A stretch of DNA of 28,492 nucleotides from UBA1723 sp045642085 (GCA_045642085.1 JAZUIF010000077.1:1-28492); one strand, 5' to 3'. Shown: positions 6,810-15,224, counted from the first letter of the stretch. Notes: generated by a model not told the origin, from the sequence alone. A program made the numbers and translations.

Positions 6810-7820
6810 ATGAAAGTAGCAATCGTCGGAGCCAGTGGAGCTGTAGGACAGGAGTTCCTAAGAGTATTGGCAGAGAGAAATTTCCCAATGGATGAGTTGG
6901 TGCTATTCGGATCAGAGAGAAGCGCCGGACAGAAATACACTTACAAAGGCAAGGAGTACACCGTTCAGCTTCTTAAGCACGGAGACGACTTCAAGGGCGT
7001 AGATATTGCTTTCACATCAGCAGGTGCAGGTGTTTCAAAAGAGTTCGCAGAGGACATCACTAAGTTTGGTGCTGTCATGATCGATAACTCAAGTGCATTC
7101 CGTATGGACAACGACGTTCCATTGGTAGTGCCTGAGTGCAACGCAGAGGATGCTCTTGTTCGTCCAAGAGGTATCATCGCAAACCCTAACTGTACAACAA
7201 TCATGATGGTTGTTGTTCTTCAGCCACTTGAGAAGTTGAGCCACATCAAGAGAATCCACATCGCTTCTTACCAGGCAGCTTCTGGTGCAGGTGCAGCAGC
7301 AATGGCTGAGCTTGAGCAGCAGTACAGAGAGGTGCTTGATGGCAAACCAGCAACAGTTAAGAAGTTCGCTTACCAGCTAGCATACAACGTAATTCCTCAG
7401 ATCGACGTATTCATGGAGAATGGATACACTAAAGAGGAGATGAAGATGTTCAACGAGACTCGTAAGATCATGCACACTGACGCAGCTTGCTCAGCAATGT
7501 GTGTACGTGTACCTTCACTTCGTTCTCACTCTGAGGCTGTATGGATTGAGACAGAGAAGCCAATCGATGTTGAGACAGCAAAGAAGGCAATCGCAGAAGC
7601 AGAGGGTGTTCAGCTAATGGACGATCCTGCTAACAAGGTATATCCAATGCCTTTGTTCCTTGCAGGTAAGGATGATGTTTACGTAGGTCGTGTACGTAAG
7701 GATCTTGCTAACGAGAATGGTTTGACATTCTGGTTGGTAGGCGACCAGATCAAGAAGGGTGCTGCATTGAACGCTGTTCAGATCGCTGAGTACCTTATCA
7801 AGGTTGGAAACGTAAAATAA
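6810..7820 (+). CDS. asd: Aspartate-semialdehyde dehydrogenase
   Basis: A 336-residue cytoplasmic enzyme that reduces beta-aspartyl phosphate to aspartate semialdehyde with NADPH, the branch point to lysine/diaminopimelate, threonine and methionine. The Rossmann motif GASGAVGQ (7-14) binds the nucleotide. The catalytic Cys is C128 in ANPNCTT. SYQAASGAG (about 153-161) and RVPSLRSHSE (with H240) are the expected substrate and active-site segments. Length and order match the family. ATG at 6810 is the only start that keeps the Rossmann strand MKVAIVGA. It is followed by a strong terminator at 7870, so it is a single-gene unit. Confidence 0.97.
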   Translation: MKVAIVGASGAVGQEFLRVLAERNFPMDELVLFGSERSAGQKYTYKGKEYTVQLLKHGDDFKGVDIAFTSAGAGVSKEFAEDITKFGAVMIDNSSAFRMDNDVPLVVPECNAEDALVRPRGIIANPNCTTIMMVVVLQPLEKLSHIKRIHIASYQAASGAGAAAMAELEQQYREVLDGKPATVKKFAYQLAYNVIPQIDVFMENGYTKEEMKMFNETRKIMHTDAACSAMCVRVPSLRSHSEAVWIETEKPIDVETAKKAIAEAEGVQLMDDPANKVYPMPLFLAGKDDVYVGRVRKDLANENGLTFWLVGDQIKKGAALNAVQIAEYLIKVGNVK

Positions 7821-7869
7821 TTCGCACGTAGAGACGCACGGACGTTCGTGTCTTTGCTTAGAGATAATA

Positions 7870-7908
7870 GAGAGGTTGCATCATACGATGCGACCTCTTT
7901 TTATTTTC
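7870..7908 (+). terminator. Terminator of asd
   Basis: AGAGGTTGCATC and GATGCGACCTCT form a 12-bp stem (one G-U or mismatch) with loop ATAC, followed by TTTTTATTTT. A second weaker hairpin with arms AGACGCACG/CGTGTCT precedes it at about 7831-7852. Confidence 0.85.
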
Positions 7909-7991
7909 TACAACATCGACTGAATTAAAAACGCCTGTTTACAAACCTAAAATTCACTTATTTTCACTATATTTACGTCGATTTTTTAGGT

Positions 7992-8999
7992 ATGAAGTCC
8001 ATAACACACAAATTTTATTCAATTCTCTCTATGTTAGTCCTATGTCTGTGCGTAAGCTACGCCCAGGCCAAAGACGTCACGGATTGGAAAGTGGATGGAC
8101 TAAAAGGGAAAGTGAAGGAGGTTCGTGTCTACAACGTCAAAGAGGTTGCTCCACGAAAATTCGAGAAGACTTCGTACCGTCGCATTAGAAAATATGATAA
8201 GAAAGGAAACCGTACCGTCGAAGAGAATTACAATGAGTACGACGAAAAAGAGGGAGAGTTGTCTTCAAGATTGGTGTACAAGTACAAAAAGAAGAAAAAT
8301 CATATTGAAAGATACGAATACGACGAGTCTAAAAGGCTGATTGAAAAGGCTTTATTCAACAGTAACAAAATCAAAATCGAGGATGAAGATTATATATATG
8401 GCGTGAATTACCGTTGGAGGACCGTCAATAAATATGATCAAAATGGAAAAATCATCGAGGAATCACACTATGTGAATGATAGTTTATCCGATAAAGTCAT
8501 CTTCAATTATGATGAGAAAGGAAATATCACAGAAGAAAAACATTCCGACTCCCCTACCCGATGGGAAAATAGAAAATATGTGAACAAATACGATGACGAA
8601 GGTAATTGTGTTGAGATTTCAGAATATAATTACGCCGGGAATCTGAATTATAAGACTTTCTATAAATATTCTGGAAAGAAATGTGTCGAAGAGTCGACTT
8701 ACGACTCAAACGACTCATTATGCAGCCATACAATAAACAAATACAACGACGAGGGAAAAAAAATAGAGTCGATACATATAGTTTCAGACAATGAGCTAAT
8801 GCAAAGAGACGTGTATATCATCGACGACAAAGGAAAGACCTCTGTATCATTACGTTACGATCCAGATGGAGGATTAGGAAGAATAGCAGTCAGCAAAATG
8901 GACGACGCTGGAAATCCTATTGAAAGCATGATCTATTGTGGAGACGACTGGATTTTCTACTTCGGAACTATTTACGAATACGAATATTACAAACGTTGA
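7992..8999 (+). CDS. Secreted YD-repeat-like protein of unknown function
   Basis: A 335-residue protein with signal peptide MKSITHKFYSILSMLVLCLC ending in YAQA (cleavage about residue 26). The remainder contains repeated units of the kind NKYDQNGKIIEESHY, FNYDEKGNITEEKHS and NKYDDEGNCVEISEYN, roughly every 35-50 residues: YD/RHS-like beta-hairpin repeats common in secreted and surface proteins of Bacteroidetes. No toxin domain, catalytic motif or sorting domain is visible at the C-terminus (YEYYKR). ATG at 7992 gives the signal peptide. The stop lies within the hexamer repeat at 8995. Probably periplasmic or surface-bound; function unknown. Confidence 0.8.
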   Translation: MKSITHKFYSILSMLVLCLCVSYAQAKDVTDWKVDGLKGKVKEVRVYNVKEVAPRKFEKTSYRRIRKYDKKGNRTVEENYNEYDEKEGELSSRLVYKYKKKKNHIERYEYDESKRLIEKALFNSNKIKIEDEDYIYGVNYRWRTVNKYDQNGKIIEESHYVNDSLSDKVIFNYDEKGNITEEKHSDSPTRWENRKYVNKYDDEGNCVEISEYNYAGNLNYKTFYKYSGKKCVEESTYDSNDSLCSHTINKYNDEGKKIESIHIVSDNELMQRDVYIIDDKGKTSVSLRYDPDGGLGRIAVSKMDDAGNPIESMIYCGDDWIFYFGTIYEYEYYKR

Positions 9000-9024
9000 C
9001 GATGACGTTAACGTTGACGTTGAC
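8995..9024. repeat. Short hexamer repeat, second copy
   Basis: Five hexamers in tandem: GTTGAC GATGAC GTTAAC GTTGAC GTTGAC. The TGA stop of the YD-like gene (8997-8999) is inside the first unit. Bases 8998-9018 are the exact inverse of 105-125. It occupies the gap between two convergent genes. Confidence 0.65.
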
Positions 9025-9037
9025 AATTTTGGTGACG

Positions 9038-9811
9038 TTATAAACCAAGCAAAGCCCAGATAAACGAACCAGCTCCAAAAGCTAATAATCCAGCGATTAC
9101 AGCTCCAGTTATAGCAATAGCACCACAACCGATTTTGAATGGTTTAAGAATCTTCTTCTTTCTCGCAGCCCTTTCCTCTGCCCTAGCCTCAGCGATTATC
9201 TGATCAGCTTTTTCCTTTGAAATCAACGATGGTGTGATCCAATCTCTAAACAACAGATCGTTCTTAAATTCCACTGCAACTCTCACAAGATCAGACGGTT
9301 TACGCAGATCAATTCTCTCTGTTGGGTTCAGAGTCATAGATATCTCATCGATCTTACTCATCAACGCATCATAACATTTCTTGGAAACATTAGTATGTAC
9401 CCTGTCTGCATTAGAGTTGAAATAAGGAGATTCGTATTTACTTTTTGGAAGGTTTATATTGCGACAATTCTCAGTTGACACAACAAGTACACTCTCTGGC
9501 ACCTCTATGTCGGCACAATCCTTCATATAAAGAAAATGAACCGAAGGAGAAATCTTCACATTGCGGCATCTGACAAGTTCAAGGAACACCACACCATCGT
9601 CGACAGCACCACCATCGAATTGAGTCAAACGAGTGACATAATCCATTTTGGCGTCCGAAGTAGACGCAACAGCAGGAATCTCATGATTGCCGACATAGCA
9701 AACTCCATTAGCATCTGTTTTGAAATCAGTGGCATAAAAAGCGTTGGTGATAGAATAGCTTTTTTCTGTCCCCAATCTTTCGTCATATGGCTTAGTAATA
9801 CAATATCCCAT
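9038..9811 (-). CDS. Protein of unknown function with hydrophobic C-terminus
   Basis: A 257-residue protein starting MGYCITKPYDERLG; ATG 9811 is chosen over a TTG two codons upstream. There is no signal peptide. The first 130 residues are beta-strand-rich (FLELVRCRNVKISPSVHF, then IEVPESVLVV and NINLPKS), suggesting a right-handed beta-helix or leucine-rich-like pattern. A charged helix with AEARAEERAARKKK follows at about 205-225, and the last 30 residues are strongly hydrophobic (about 228-257), giving one or two membrane segments. This suggests a tail-anchored cytoplasmic protein. No family is recognised. It is convergent with the YD-like gene. Confidence 0.75.
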   Translation of the reverse strand: MGYCITKPYDERLGTEKSYSITNAFYATDFKTDANGVCYVGNHEIPAVASTSDAKMDYVTRLTQFDGGAVDDGVVFLELVRCRNVKISPSVHFLYMKDCADIEVPESVLVVSTENCRNINLPKSKYESPYFNSNADRVHTNVSKKCYDALMSKIDEISMTLNPTERIDLRKPSDLVRVAVEFKNDLLFRDWITPSLISKEKADQIIAEARAEERAARKKKILKPFKIGCGAIAITGAVIAGLLAFGAGSFIWALLGL

Positions 9812-9838
9812 AAGCAATCATTTCTAAATATCCATTCA

Positions 9839-9846
9839 CAAAAATA
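9839..9846 (-). promoter_or_regulatory. -7 element upstream of the tail-anchored protein gene
   Basis: Minus-strand TATTTTTG fits TAnnTTTG and lies 28 bases before ATG 9811. No -33 TTG at standard spacing. Confidence 0.45.
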
Positions 9847-9888
9847 CAAAAAAAACAATAAGTTTAACGTATATTCATACAAAAGCAT

Positions 9889-9896
9889 TACCTTTG
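9889..9896 (+). promoter_or_regulatory. -7 element of the FISUMP cluster promoter
   Basis: TACCTTTG followed by CAGG matches TAnnTTTGC. It is 93 bases before the start of the small T9SS protein at 9989, leaving a leader of about 85 bases. It is the best promoter candidate for the first two genes of the cluster. Confidence 0.55.
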
Positions 9897-9988
9897 CAGG
9901 CGATTATGAATCGGAATTACTACTATCTGAAACTCTATTAGTCCTTAATTCCATTTATTACTTTTTACTTAGTCATTTTAATTGATTT

Positions 9989-10417
9989 ATGAAAAAAAAT
10001 TTATTTGTATTGCTTGCCACAAGTGTGCTAGCATTATGTCAAGCCAATGCCGGATCGATCTATGGTATTTCAGCAGATGGCGACAGCGATGAGTTTCCTA
10101 TCGGAGACGTTAAAAGCATAAAGATTGCACCAAAGAAGGATGGTGTGAAATCTTACAATTCCATCAAATTCGGACAAAGTTCAGACCAAACAAATGCAGA
10201 TGAGCCAACATCACGTTTCATCATGGTTTATCCTAATCCAGTGAGTGAATATATCACCATTTCTGGCACAGACGATGACACAAAAGTGGCAGTCGTAAGC
10301 ATGGATGGAGATGTGATGATGACTACGAAAGGAACAAAAGTCAATGTCAACAACCTAGCCAAAGGGACATACATTCTTATCGTTAACGGAGAGAAGGTAA
10401 AGTTCATCAAGAAATAA
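9989..10417 (+). CDS. Small secreted protein carrying a T9SS type A sorting domain
   Basis: A 142-residue protein with signal peptide MKKNLFVLLATSVLALCQANA (cleavage about residue 21). A short segment follows with EFPIGDVKSIKI and SYNSIKFG, resembling the PEEIVDSLTF segment of the three following proteins. Residues about 75-142 form a complete type A sorting domain: VYPNPVSEYITISG, VVSMDGDV, NNLAKGTYILIV and the basic end KFIKK. There is almost no cargo. It lies 27 bases before the first FISUMP gene with no terminator between, so the two are probably co-transcribed. It could be a surface-anchored small protein or a partner for the FISUMP proteins, which have no sorting domain. Confidence 0.85.
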   Translation: MKKNLFVLLATSVLALCQANAGSIYGISADGDSDEFPIGDVKSIKIAPKKDGVKSYNSIKFGQSSDQTNADEPTSRFIMVYPNPVSEYITISGTDDDTKVAVVSMDGDVMMTTKGTKVNVNNLAKGTYILIVNGEKVKFIKK

Positions 10418-10444
10418 GTATTCTAATTATATAAACACACAAGA

Positions 10445-11908
10445 ATGAAGAAATTATTTGTTGCAATCGCCATGATAATGACGACGGTGATTGCCATGGC
10501 GCAGAGCCAACTTTACGTGATAATGAAAGACGGTAGTGGAGCCAGCTACCCAGAAGAGATAGTCGACAGTTTGACATTTGACGAAAATAACGGAGCAAAG
10601 ATCTACGGTTTTGAGGATTTACTCAACAATTTCAATTCGTTGAAAGTCGAGTTATCAGCCTTAAAGGATGAGATGACTGGTTTGAGAAGCGAAATTGCCA
10701 ATCTAAAGGATTTCATGACAAACAATCTTGTTAGCAAAGACAGCCTTTTTGAGCACGAATATGTTGATTTGGAATTGCCTTCAGGTTTGCTTTGGGCCAC
10801 AACAAACGTCGGAGCAAAGAGAGAAGGCGAGATCGGTTACTATTTCGCATATGGAGAGACTGTGCCAAAATCGTCGTATTCAACAAGCAACTATCTTTAC
10901 CACGGTTACGATGCAGCTCAGTTCAAATCTAATAATATCATAAATAGCCTTAACATTCTAACTCCAGAGCATGACGTAGCCACAGTATTTTGGGGTCCTG
11001 AATGGATGATGCCATCTTCAAGAGATTTGGATGAGCTTGTCAACTTTTGTGACTACAAATGGGCAGAAGTGGATGGAGAAAACGGAATGTTGTTCACATC
11101 ACGCAAAAACGGGAAGAGTATTTTTCTTCCAGGCGGAGGATACTACAACGACAAGAGCAAGTTAGGCCCTACTCGTGGATATTACTTGTCTTCTACCCTT
11201 GGCTATTCAGGAATCAGTGGAACATTATTTACACACCAGGACGGAGCATTCGTCAGCACAATGAACAGTGCTTATGGTAAATCAGTACGTCCAGTAAGAC
11301 GAATGACACGAGACTCTATTTTCCATGACAACAATGATTCACTGGCTGGAGGCTATCAGTACGTCGATCTAGGTCTTCCTAGCGGTACTCTATGGTCAAA
11401 CATGAACCTTATGTCTAACAATGTGAATGATTACGGAAAGATGTTCGCATGGGGAGAAACGGAATCAAAACTATCGTCTGAAATGACTGAAGAAAACTCA
11501 TTATGGTTGAATTTAACAGACGAAGAGTTGCTTGCAGAGGGAGTCATTGACGAAAATGGCAATTTGACACCTAAACATGACGCCGCAACGGTTATAAGGG
11601 GTGACTACTGGAGAATTCCAACAAAAGAGGAATTTGAAGAACTTTTGGAAAATTGTACGATTGAGTTTGTGAATATAGTTGCTCAACCTCAGAGATATAA
11701 ATTCACAGGCAAAAACGGTAACTCAATAGAAATCCTTATCAATAGTACATATTGGACTGCAACATCAGACGGACAACACCTTGCTTATCACACAAGTATT
11801 TCAAAGGATGGCATTGAAGGAGATGCAAGTATACCAATCGTAGTAAGATGTATGACACCTCATGGAAAGTGTTACGGTTCATTTATTCGTCCTGTAGTAC
11901 GCAAATAA
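10445..11908 (+). CDS. Secreted protein with two FISUMP (TIGR02145) domains, paralogue 1
   Basis: A 487-residue exported protein. Signal peptide MKKLFVAIAMIMTTVIAMAQ is followed by a short conserved module (YVIMKDGSGASYPEEIVDSL, about 24-43), a coiled-coil segment (about 57-93), and two copies of the Fibrobacter succinogenes major paralogous domain (about 104-285 and 305-485). Each copy begins YVDLxLPSGxLW, carries a YGxxFAxGET-like motif, then HDVAT/HDAAT, W-M/I-P and a closing RPV. The function of the domain is not established; it is common in secreted proteins of fibre-degrading anaerobes. There is no T9SS sorting domain after the second copy (ends RPVVRK). It is the first of three tandem paralogues. 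Confidence 0.9.
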   Translation: MKKLFVAIAMIMTTVIAMAQSQLYVIMKDGSGASYPEEIVDSLTFDENNGAKIYGFEDLLNNFNSLKVELSALKDEMTGLRSEIANLKDFMTNNLVSKDSLFEHEYVDLELPSGLLWATTNVGAKREGEIGYYFAYGETVPKSSYSTSNYLYHGYDAAQFKSNNIINSLNILTPEHDVATVFWGPEWMMPSSRDLDELVNFCDYKWAEVDGENGMLFTSRKNGKSIFLPGGGYYNDKSKLGPTRGYYLSSTLGYSGISGTLFTHQDGAFVSTMNSAYGKSVRPVRRMTRDSIFHDNNDSLAGGYQYVDLGLPSGTLWSNMNLMSNNVNDYGKMFAWGETESKLSSEMTEENSLWLNLTDEELLAEGVIDENGNLTPKHDAATVIRGDYWRIPTKEEFEELLENCTIEFVNIVAQPQRYKFTGKNGNSIEILINSTYWTATSDGQHLAYHTSISKDGIEGDASIPIVVRCMTPHGKCYGSFIRPVVRK

Positions 11909-11930
11909 AACAATATACAATTATTGATAT

Positions 11931-11960
11931 AAGTGTAACCGATGAAGATCGGTTACACTT
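11931..11960 (+). terminator. Hairpin after FISUMP paralogue 1
   Basis: A perfect 13-bp stem AAGTGTAACCGAT / ATCGGTTACACTT with loop GAAG, 23 bases past the stop codon. It is followed by AATTTGC, not a T-run, so it may terminate poorly. Related hairpins follow paralogues 2 and 3, with a T-A to C-G covariation in the stem. Confidence 0.6.
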
Positions 11961-11982
11961 AATTTGCTAATTCTCAAATGAT

Positions 11983-13398
11983 ATGAAAAAAATCATTTTT
12001 ACATTCGCCATGTTTTTGACAACTATAATCACAATGGCTCAGAGCCAGTTTTATGTGATTATGAAAGACGGTAGTGGCGCAAGCTACCCAGAAGATATTG
12101 TCGACAGCCTTACTTTTGACAAAAATAACGGTGCTAAAATCTATGGATTAAGCGACATTATAAACAGAATGAATGCAATGCAAAAATCTATAGATTCACT
12201 AAAAAAAGTTATGACTCAACTTTCTCCAGCAGATTTATCAGAGAAAAACCATGAATATGTCGACCTTGGTTTGCCATCAGGAACTCTTTGGGCGACATGC
12301 AACGTTGGTGCTGATAAAGCAAGTGATTATGGTTACTACATTTGCTGGGGAGAGACAGACAAGAAGATCATTTATTCCAGAACTGGAGGAAAATGGTATA
12401 ATGTAGAGATTTCCTCATTGAGAAGTCAAGGTGTTATTGACGGGTTCAACAATCTAACTTCAAAATATGACGCAGCCACTGTACTATGGGGAGACGATTG
12501 GAGAATGCCAACAAATGATGAGTTCAATGAGTTGCTAAGCTACTGTTCTCAGCAATGGAGTGTAAGCAACGGAGAGGCTGGTATTTTGTTCACTTCCACA
12601 TTTAATTCAAAGAGTATTTTCTTGCCATGCGCTGGAATGATAATGGATAACGAATTGGTAATGGAAGGAACTCGAGGATACTATATAAGTTCAACTGCCA
12701 CAGAAGATAACTCATGCGGTCTATACCTTGCTCAAGATGATATTCGCAGAAGTTCAACATCAAGAAGTCATGGAAGATCAATCAGAGCAGTGCGTAAAGA
12801 CAAGAACAAAATACCATACGTTGACCATAACTTAAGTGAAGTCAACGGTGTAAAATACGTAGACTTAGGTCTTCCTAGCGGAACAAAGTGGGCTGCGTAC
12901 AACCTTGGAGCTAAATCAGACCAAGAGCTAGGAGACGTATATCAATGGGGAAAAACAAAGCCATATTCAACAACCGACTCTGAAAACTACAGTGGAATCA
13001 CAGTCGATGACTTAAAAGAAAAAGGAGTAATTGATTCTCAGAATAATCTTACATCGAGCCACGACGCTGCTTCTTACAAATTAGGAGATATGTGGAGAAT
13101 GCCGACTTCAGAAGAATGTGAGGAATTGCTATCCAACTGTAAGATATCAAGAAGAAACGATAACGGTGTAGAAGGATATCTTTTCATTGGTCTTAACGCC
13201 AAAACAATATTCTTCCCGATTTCAGACAGTCTTACAGAAGGTATTTCATACTGGTCATCAACTGCATATGATGGAATCTTTGATGATACAGTTTCTGGAA
13301 TCTTAAATACATTTGATAATCCTTCAGTAAGTCAGGATTGGGCATATCTAAGAAAGCGCGACTTAACGTTCCCTATCCGTCCTGTTCTTAACAAATAA
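11983..13398 (+). CDS. Secreted protein with two FISUMP (TIGR02145) domains, paralogue 2
   Basis: A 471-residue paralogue of the preceding protein, sharing the signal peptide pattern (MKKIIFTFAMFLTTIITMAQ), the module YVIMKDGSGASYPEDIVDSL, a shorter helical spacer (about 56-88) and two FISUMP domains (about 91-272 and 288-470). Domain starts are EYVDLGLPSGTLWATCNVGA and KYVDLGLPSGTKWAAYNLGA; the ends are RAVRK and RPVLNK. The shorter coiled coil is the main difference from its neighbours. No sorting domain is present. The start at 11983 lies 22 bases after the hairpin; a one-mismatch -7 element (TTAATTTG, 11959-11966) overlaps the hairpin and could give it a promoter of its own. Confidence 0.9.
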   Translation: MKKIIFTFAMFLTTIITMAQSQFYVIMKDGSGASYPEDIVDSLTFDKNNGAKIYGLSDIINRMNAMQKSIDSLKKVMTQLSPADLSEKNHEYVDLGLPSGTLWATCNVGADKASDYGYYICWGETDKKIIYSRTGGKWYNVEISSLRSQGVIDGFNNLTSKYDAATVLWGDDWRMPTNDEFNELLSYCSQQWSVSNGEAGILFTSTFNSKSIFLPCAGMIMDNELVMEGTRGYYISSTATEDNSCGLYLAQDDIRRSSTSRSHGRSIRAVRKDKNKIPYVDHNLSEVNGVKYVDLGLPSGTKWAAYNLGAKSDQELGDVYQWGKTKPYSTTDSENYSGITVDDLKEKGVIDSQNNLTSSHDAASYKLGDMWRMPTSEECEELLSNCKISRRNDNGVEGYLFIGLNAKTIFFPISDSLTEGISYWSSTAYDGIFDDTVSGILNTFDNPSVSQDWAYLRKRDLTFPIRPVLNK

Positions 13399-13407
13399 AA
13401 ACAATTT

Positions 13408-13438
13408 AAGCGTAACCGAAAAAAGATCGGTTACGCTT
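13408..13438 (+). terminator. Hairpin after FISUMP paralogue 2
   Basis: A 12-bp perfect stem AAGCGTAACCGA / TCGGTTACGCTT with a 7-base A-rich loop, starting 9 bases after the stop codon. It is followed by GTTTTGCGC; the run TTGTTTTG (13437-13444) resembles a -7 element with one mismatch, as after paralogue 1. Confidence 0.65.
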
Positions 13439-13466
13439 GTTTTGCGCATATTGGCAACACAAACAT

Positions 13467-15038
13467 ATGAAAAAATTAATTTTATCACTAGCCATTGTTA
13501 TGGCAGCAATGATCACAATGGCAGAGAGCCAGTTTTATGTGATCATGAAAGATGGTACTGGAACTAGTTTTCCAGAAAGTGCCGTCGACAGTTTGACATT
13601 TAACGACAACAACGGAGCTAAAATATCTGGTTTTGATGAATTTCTCAAAAGCATTTCTCAATTAAAAGAGCAAATTGAATCTTTGATTGGGAAAAATGAA
13701 GAGTTAAGCAACAGTGTCTCTCAACTACGTAAGGATCTTGACTCTCAGAATAACGTCAATGCAAATCAGTCGGATAGCATCGCCCAGTTGCGAAGTGACA
13801 TTGATTCATTGAAAAAACTAATTGCATCAAAGCCACAAAACAACGCTACATTCGAAGGTCACGGATACGTTGATTTAGGATTGCCTTCAGGTAACCTTTG
13901 GGCAACAACAAACATTGGAGCTGACGCTCCAGAAGATTATGGTCTGTATTTTGTATGGGGAGGCACTGAAGGTAAAAATGTCGGCATAGAGAACCCATTA
14001 GACGGCATGTCGCCATTCTTTCTATTTTCACAAGGATATATTGACGGGAACAACAATTTGATAAGCAAATATGACGCCGCGTCTGTCTATTGGGGTGAAA
14101 ATTGGATTTTGCCAACTAAAACAGATGCCGAAGAGTTATTGCAAAACTGCAACCATGTTTGGACAGAACTAAATGGAAAAAATGGAATCCTATTTACAGG
14201 AACCAACGGCAACACTCTATTTATTCCAGTTGCAGGAATGATGAAAGAGACCGACGCTCAAGTGGGGGTACGAGGTTACTATATGCTTGCAACTGCTGCT
14301 AACGACGATATCAACTGCAACTACATATATTTGAGTCAAGATAATGTCAGTTGCGGAATTTCCCGCAGAATGCACGCAAGAACAGTCAGACCAATTCTTA
14401 AGAGAAATACATTCATAAACACTAAACACGACTACATCGACTTAGGACTTCCTAGCGGTCTATTGTGGGCGACACACAACTTAGGAGCTGCTACCCCAGA
14501 AGAACTTGGAGAATTATACTTGTGGAGCGAAACCCAACCTTACAGTAATAGTAATGCGACTATGAATAATAAAGTGTATTTTTCAACAGTAGTCGATATG
14601 ATTGCCGACAGTATAATCGACAAAAAAGGAATTCTTACTCCAAAACATGACGCAGTAGCCACTCAATGGAAAGATGGTTGGAGAATGCCTACAAAAGAAG
14701 ATATAAATGAATTGATTGAAAACTGTACATTCTACGAGAGCAGAATGAATAATAATTATGGTATAACCGTCAGTGGTCCTAATGGAAATAGAATATTTAT
14801 ACCTTCATATTTACGAGATCCATCGGAAACTATACATGATGTTTGCTACTGGACTTCAGAACGTTATACTGGAATCGAGGTGATGTATCCACCAAACAAA
14901 TATTCATTCGCATTTAGATTTATCACATACGATAAAATTGGTGAGGAATTGAACATGGAGCACGTCAATGTGCAACTAAATGAACACAATTCAAATTTTC
15001 CAATCCGTCCAGTAAAGGAACCACAAAAAACAAAGTAA
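13467..15038 (+). CDS. Secreted protein with two FISUMP (TIGR02145) domains, paralogue 3
   Basis: A 523-residue paralogue; ATG 13467 is chosen because it gives the family signal peptide (MKKLILSLAIVMAAMITMAE), while an in-frame TTG 30 bases upstream lies in the hairpin. The conserved module YVIMKDGTGTSFPESAVDSL follows, then the longest coiled coil of the three (about 52-118, heptads such as LRKDLDS and LRSDIDSLKK). Two FISUMP domains occupy about 134-315 and 332-517, starting GYVDLGLPSGNLWATTNIGA and DYIDLGLPSGLLWATHNLGA. The end is RPVKEPQKTK, without a sorting domain. The growth in coiled-coil length from copy to copy suggests the proteins oligomerise; this is inference. Confidence 0.9.
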   Translation: MKKLILSLAIVMAAMITMAESQFYVIMKDGTGTSFPESAVDSLTFNDNNGAKISGFDEFLKSISQLKEQIESLIGKNEELSNSVSQLRKDLDSQNNVNANQSDSIAQLRSDIDSLKKLIASKPQNNATFEGHGYVDLGLPSGNLWATTNIGADAPEDYGLYFVWGGTEGKNVGIENPLDGMSPFFLFSQGYIDGNNNLISKYDAASVYWGENWILPTKTDAEELLQNCNHVWTELNGKNGILFTGTNGNTLFIPVAGMMKETDAQVGVRGYYMLATAANDDINCNYIYLSQDNVSCGISRRMHARTVRPILKRNTFINTKHDYIDLGLPSGLLWATHNLGAATPEELGELYLWSETQPYSNSNATMNNKVYFSTVVDMIADSIIDKKGILTPKHDAVATQWKDGWRMPTKEDINELIENCTFYESRMNNNYGITVSGPNGNRIFIPSYLRDPSETIHDVCYWTSERYTGIEVMYPPNKYSFAFRFITYDKIGEELNMEHVNVQLNEHNSNFPIRPVKEPQKTK

Positions 15039-15054
15039 TACTAACATATCAAGG

Positions 15055-15088
15055 AAAGCGTAACCGATTCTTCGGTTACGCTTTTTTA
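15055..15088 (+). terminator. Terminator after FISUMP paralogue 3
   Basis: A 13-bp stem AAAGCGTAACCGA / TCGGTTACGCTTT with loop TTCT, followed by TTTATC. This is the only one of the three related hairpins that ends in a clear T-run, so the cluster probably ends here. Confidence 0.85.
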
Positions 15089-15162
15089 TCGATAATCTTA
15101 AAGAATTTCATCACGAAATCCAAAAAAATTAGTATTTAACACTTTAGATACATTTTTTTCTT

Positions 15163-15170
15163 TACATTTG
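15163..15170 (+). promoter_or_regulatory. -7 element of the GH5 endoglucanase promoter
   Basis: TACATTTG followed by CAACGC fits TAnnTTTGC. It lies 55 bases before the start codon at 15225; no standard TTG is seen upstream, only a TTTAG at 15143. Confidence 0.6.
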
Positions 15171-15224
15171 CAACGCAACTAGATAATTATCATTACAATT
15201 AGAGTAAAAACAAACAACTATACT

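Noticed and set aside
8995..9024. Transposon end or attachment site
   Set aside because: Hexamer repetition with no transposase, integrase or target duplication nearby.
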